Shown here: positions 14,077 through 15,452 of the stretch, piece by piece
Layout: the number at the start of each line of letters is the position of its first letter
Position numbering within the stretch: position 1 is the stretch's first letter
DNA from: an uncultured Ezakiella sp.
GTDB taxonomy: Bacteria > Bacillota > Clostridia > Tissierellales > Peptoniphilaceae
Direction of reading: 5' to 3'
NCBI GenBank assembly: GCA_947293975.1
Contig: CAMYPV010000025.1
Coordinates: 1-15,452, forward strand
DNA length: 15,452 nt
Notes under the pieces: model-generated
Seen by the model: the letters and a program-made list of their open reading frames with translations, nothing else
Told to the model about the DNA's origin: nothing
The model's database searches: none
Translations under genes and position numbers: made by a program

Positions 14077-15452
14077 ATGAAATACAAGAAATTTTTTATT
14101 ACCATGCTTTTGATTGCAATTATTGGTGCGGTAATTACTTTGGTGCCGCCGGCTCTTATCCAATACTGGAAGGCCAACAACATCAACATTGACAACGCTA
14201 TGATCTACACTCTGGCAGGAATTATTGTGGCCTCATATTTGCTCAGAGTGCTTTTGATTTATGTTAGAGAAAAATTTGCCCTAGAGTTTAACAAGAATAA
14301 TTTCTTTAAGTCTCTTGACCAAGCCCACAAGATGCAATATGATGAACTCACCAATCGTGGACCCTTAAACGTCCTTGAAAGAATTATAATGAGCGTCAAC
14401 TCGACTTATTCGTTTATGACCGGAGACTACATAAATATTTGGTCAAATATAATTATAATTTTGGGTGCTCTCGCCATTTTACTTAAGGTAAATTGGGTCA
14501 TCGCCCTTGCCATGGCTGTGGTTCTCCCCATAAATATCTTGGGTTATAAGGCCCTAAACAAAAAGCTCTTTGAAAAATCCAAGGTCATGCAAGAACAGAC
14601 GAGCGCCGGCTGGCAAAAGGTCTTGTCCTTTATAGACAATGTGGATGATTTCAAACAGCTATCCAAGTTTTCCTATATAGAAAATTTAATCGATGACGAC
14701 GTTCACAAGATTTTTAAATCCATGGCAGATGTAAATGTTTACGCTCAAAGTGTCAGCTATATAATCCACGGCTTTAACGAGGTCGTCAGGTCTATAATCA
14801 TGCTCTACATGCTCTTTATGGCGACCAAGGGCGAATACCAAGCAGGGGTTATTATGATAGTAATATTCCTTATCCCGGTTTATTTTTCAGCCGTATCGTC
14901 AATCGTCTCTTCAAATTTAAACAAGAGAGACTACAAAGTCGCTACAGGATTTATTGACGAGGTTAAAAGCTTAGCAGAGCCAAATGGCACAAAGACTTTG
15001 GACCCAGTTAAAAATATGGAAATCGACCTAGACCATATTGGCGCTGGAGAATTTTTAAGAACAGTCAGCATCAACGAAACTTTCAACAAAGGCGACATAG
15101 TTTGGGTCAAGGGCGACAGCGGAACTGGTAAGTCGACTCTGGTAAAATACCTGACCAAGTTTAGGCCAATCGAATCAATCAAATACAACGGCGTGGACAT
15201 GATGGACCTTGCCAACGAGGACTTAAGAGAAAGGGTAATCTACCTCAGCCAGCAATCTTCGATTTACAATGCAAGCATCTTGGATAATATAATCATAGAT
15301 AAAAACAAGCAGGGGCAAATGAGAAACAAAATCGAAAATGAAAAACTCCTTGCCCCGATCTTTGCAAACAAAACTGTGGACACAATAATAAATCCAGCAG
15401 TCGCCAACTTATCTGGCGGAGAAAAACAAAGAATAGCCTTCGCCAGAGCCAT
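14077..15452 (+). CDS. Third ABC half-transporter, 3' end outside the window
   Basis: The frame is open from the ATG (preceded by AAAAGGAGG with 5 nt spacing) to the window edge, giving 458 residues and an incomplete codon. The membrane domain runs about 1-290: helices near 6-30, 42-63, 121-138, 140-157, 228-249 and 255-277, with loop motif YDELTNRGPLNVL at 88-100. The ATPase domain from about 315 has Walker A GDSGTGKST (346-354), a Q-loop SQQSS (391-395) and signature LSGGEKQR (445-452). Walker B and the switch His lie beyond the window. The domain's opening is unusually short and lacks the aromatic A-loop residue normally found about 25 residues before Walker A (here DLDHIGAGEFLRTVSI). It has its own promoter, so it probably forms a homodimer or pairs with a gene downstream. 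No peptidase domain is present. Confidence 0.86.
   Translation, partial: MKYKKFFITMLLIAIIGAVITLVPPALIQYWKANNINIDNAMIYTLAGIIVASYLLRVLLIYVREKFALEFNKNNFFKSLDQAHKMQYDELTNRGPLNVLERIIMSVNSTYSFMTGDYINIWSNIIIILGALAILLKVNWVIALAMAVVLPINILGYKALNKKLFEKSKVMQEQTSAGWQKVLSFIDNVDDFKQLSKFSYIENLIDDDVHKIFKSMADVNVYAQSVSYIIHGFNEVVRSIIMLYMLFMATKGEYQAGVIMIVIFLIPVYFSAVSSIVSSNLNKRDYKVATGFIDEVKSLAEPNGTKTLDPVKNMEIDLDHIGAGEFLRTVSINETFNKGDIVWVKGDSGTGKSTLVKYLTKFRPIESIKYNGVDMMDLANEDLRERVIYLSQQSSIYNASILDNIIIDKNKQGQMRNKIENEKLLAPIFANKTVDTIINPAVANLSGGEKQRIAFARA

Noticed and set aside
1..15452. CRISPR array, tRNA/rRNA genes, transposase or phage genes
   Set aside because: No periodic repeats, cloverleaf sequences or transposase/integrase motifs were seen on either strand.

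Overview
The window looks like a chromosomal segment of a low-GC, SLH-domain-bearing anaerobic Firmicute, most likely Clostridia/Tissierellia (Peptoniphilaceae-like). That placement rests on protein style only: SLH and YcdB-type surface proteins, a clostridial-type PurC, strong AGGAGG ribosome sites and AT-rich intergenic DNA. I cannot fix the genus.

Left part (1-7.66 kb, AT-rich). A DUF1538 membrane protein, cut by the window start, is followed 2 bp later by a tandem P-II-like signalling protein; the pair reads as a transporter plus its dedicated sensor. Next on the + strand is a small protein made only of a signal peptide and three SLH repeats. Two large exported proteins on the - strand converge on it. 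One is a YcdB/YcdC-type protein with degenerate SLH-like repeats at its C-terminus; the other is an 806-residue SLH protein that could be a major S-layer protein. A hairpin terminator separates these two - strand genes, so the downstream one is probably expressed by read-through. A stand-alone purC precedes them on the - strand.

Right part (7.86-15.45 kb, + strand). From about 7.86 kb the base and codon use changes abruptly to more GC-rich (GCC, GAC, CTG, AAG, AGG codons), and every gene encodes an ABC-transporter component. There are three transcription units, each with a recognisable extended -10 element: (i) an ATPase with two ABC-2-type permeases, overlapping or 1 bp apart; (ii) two full-length half-transporters (membrane domain plus ATPase domain) overlapping by 11 bp and probably forming a heterodimer; (iii) a third half-transporter cut by the window end. 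No substrate peptide, modification enzyme or immunity gene is visible, so the cargo is unknown. The composition shift, the stacking of exporters and the shared promoter core suggest an acquired export island.

No tRNA, rRNA, CRISPR array, insertion sequence or phage gene was recognised, and no gene-free stretch exceeds 300 bases. The longest is the 220-bp divergent region between purC and the first ABC gene, which holds promoters for both directions and an inverted repeat.
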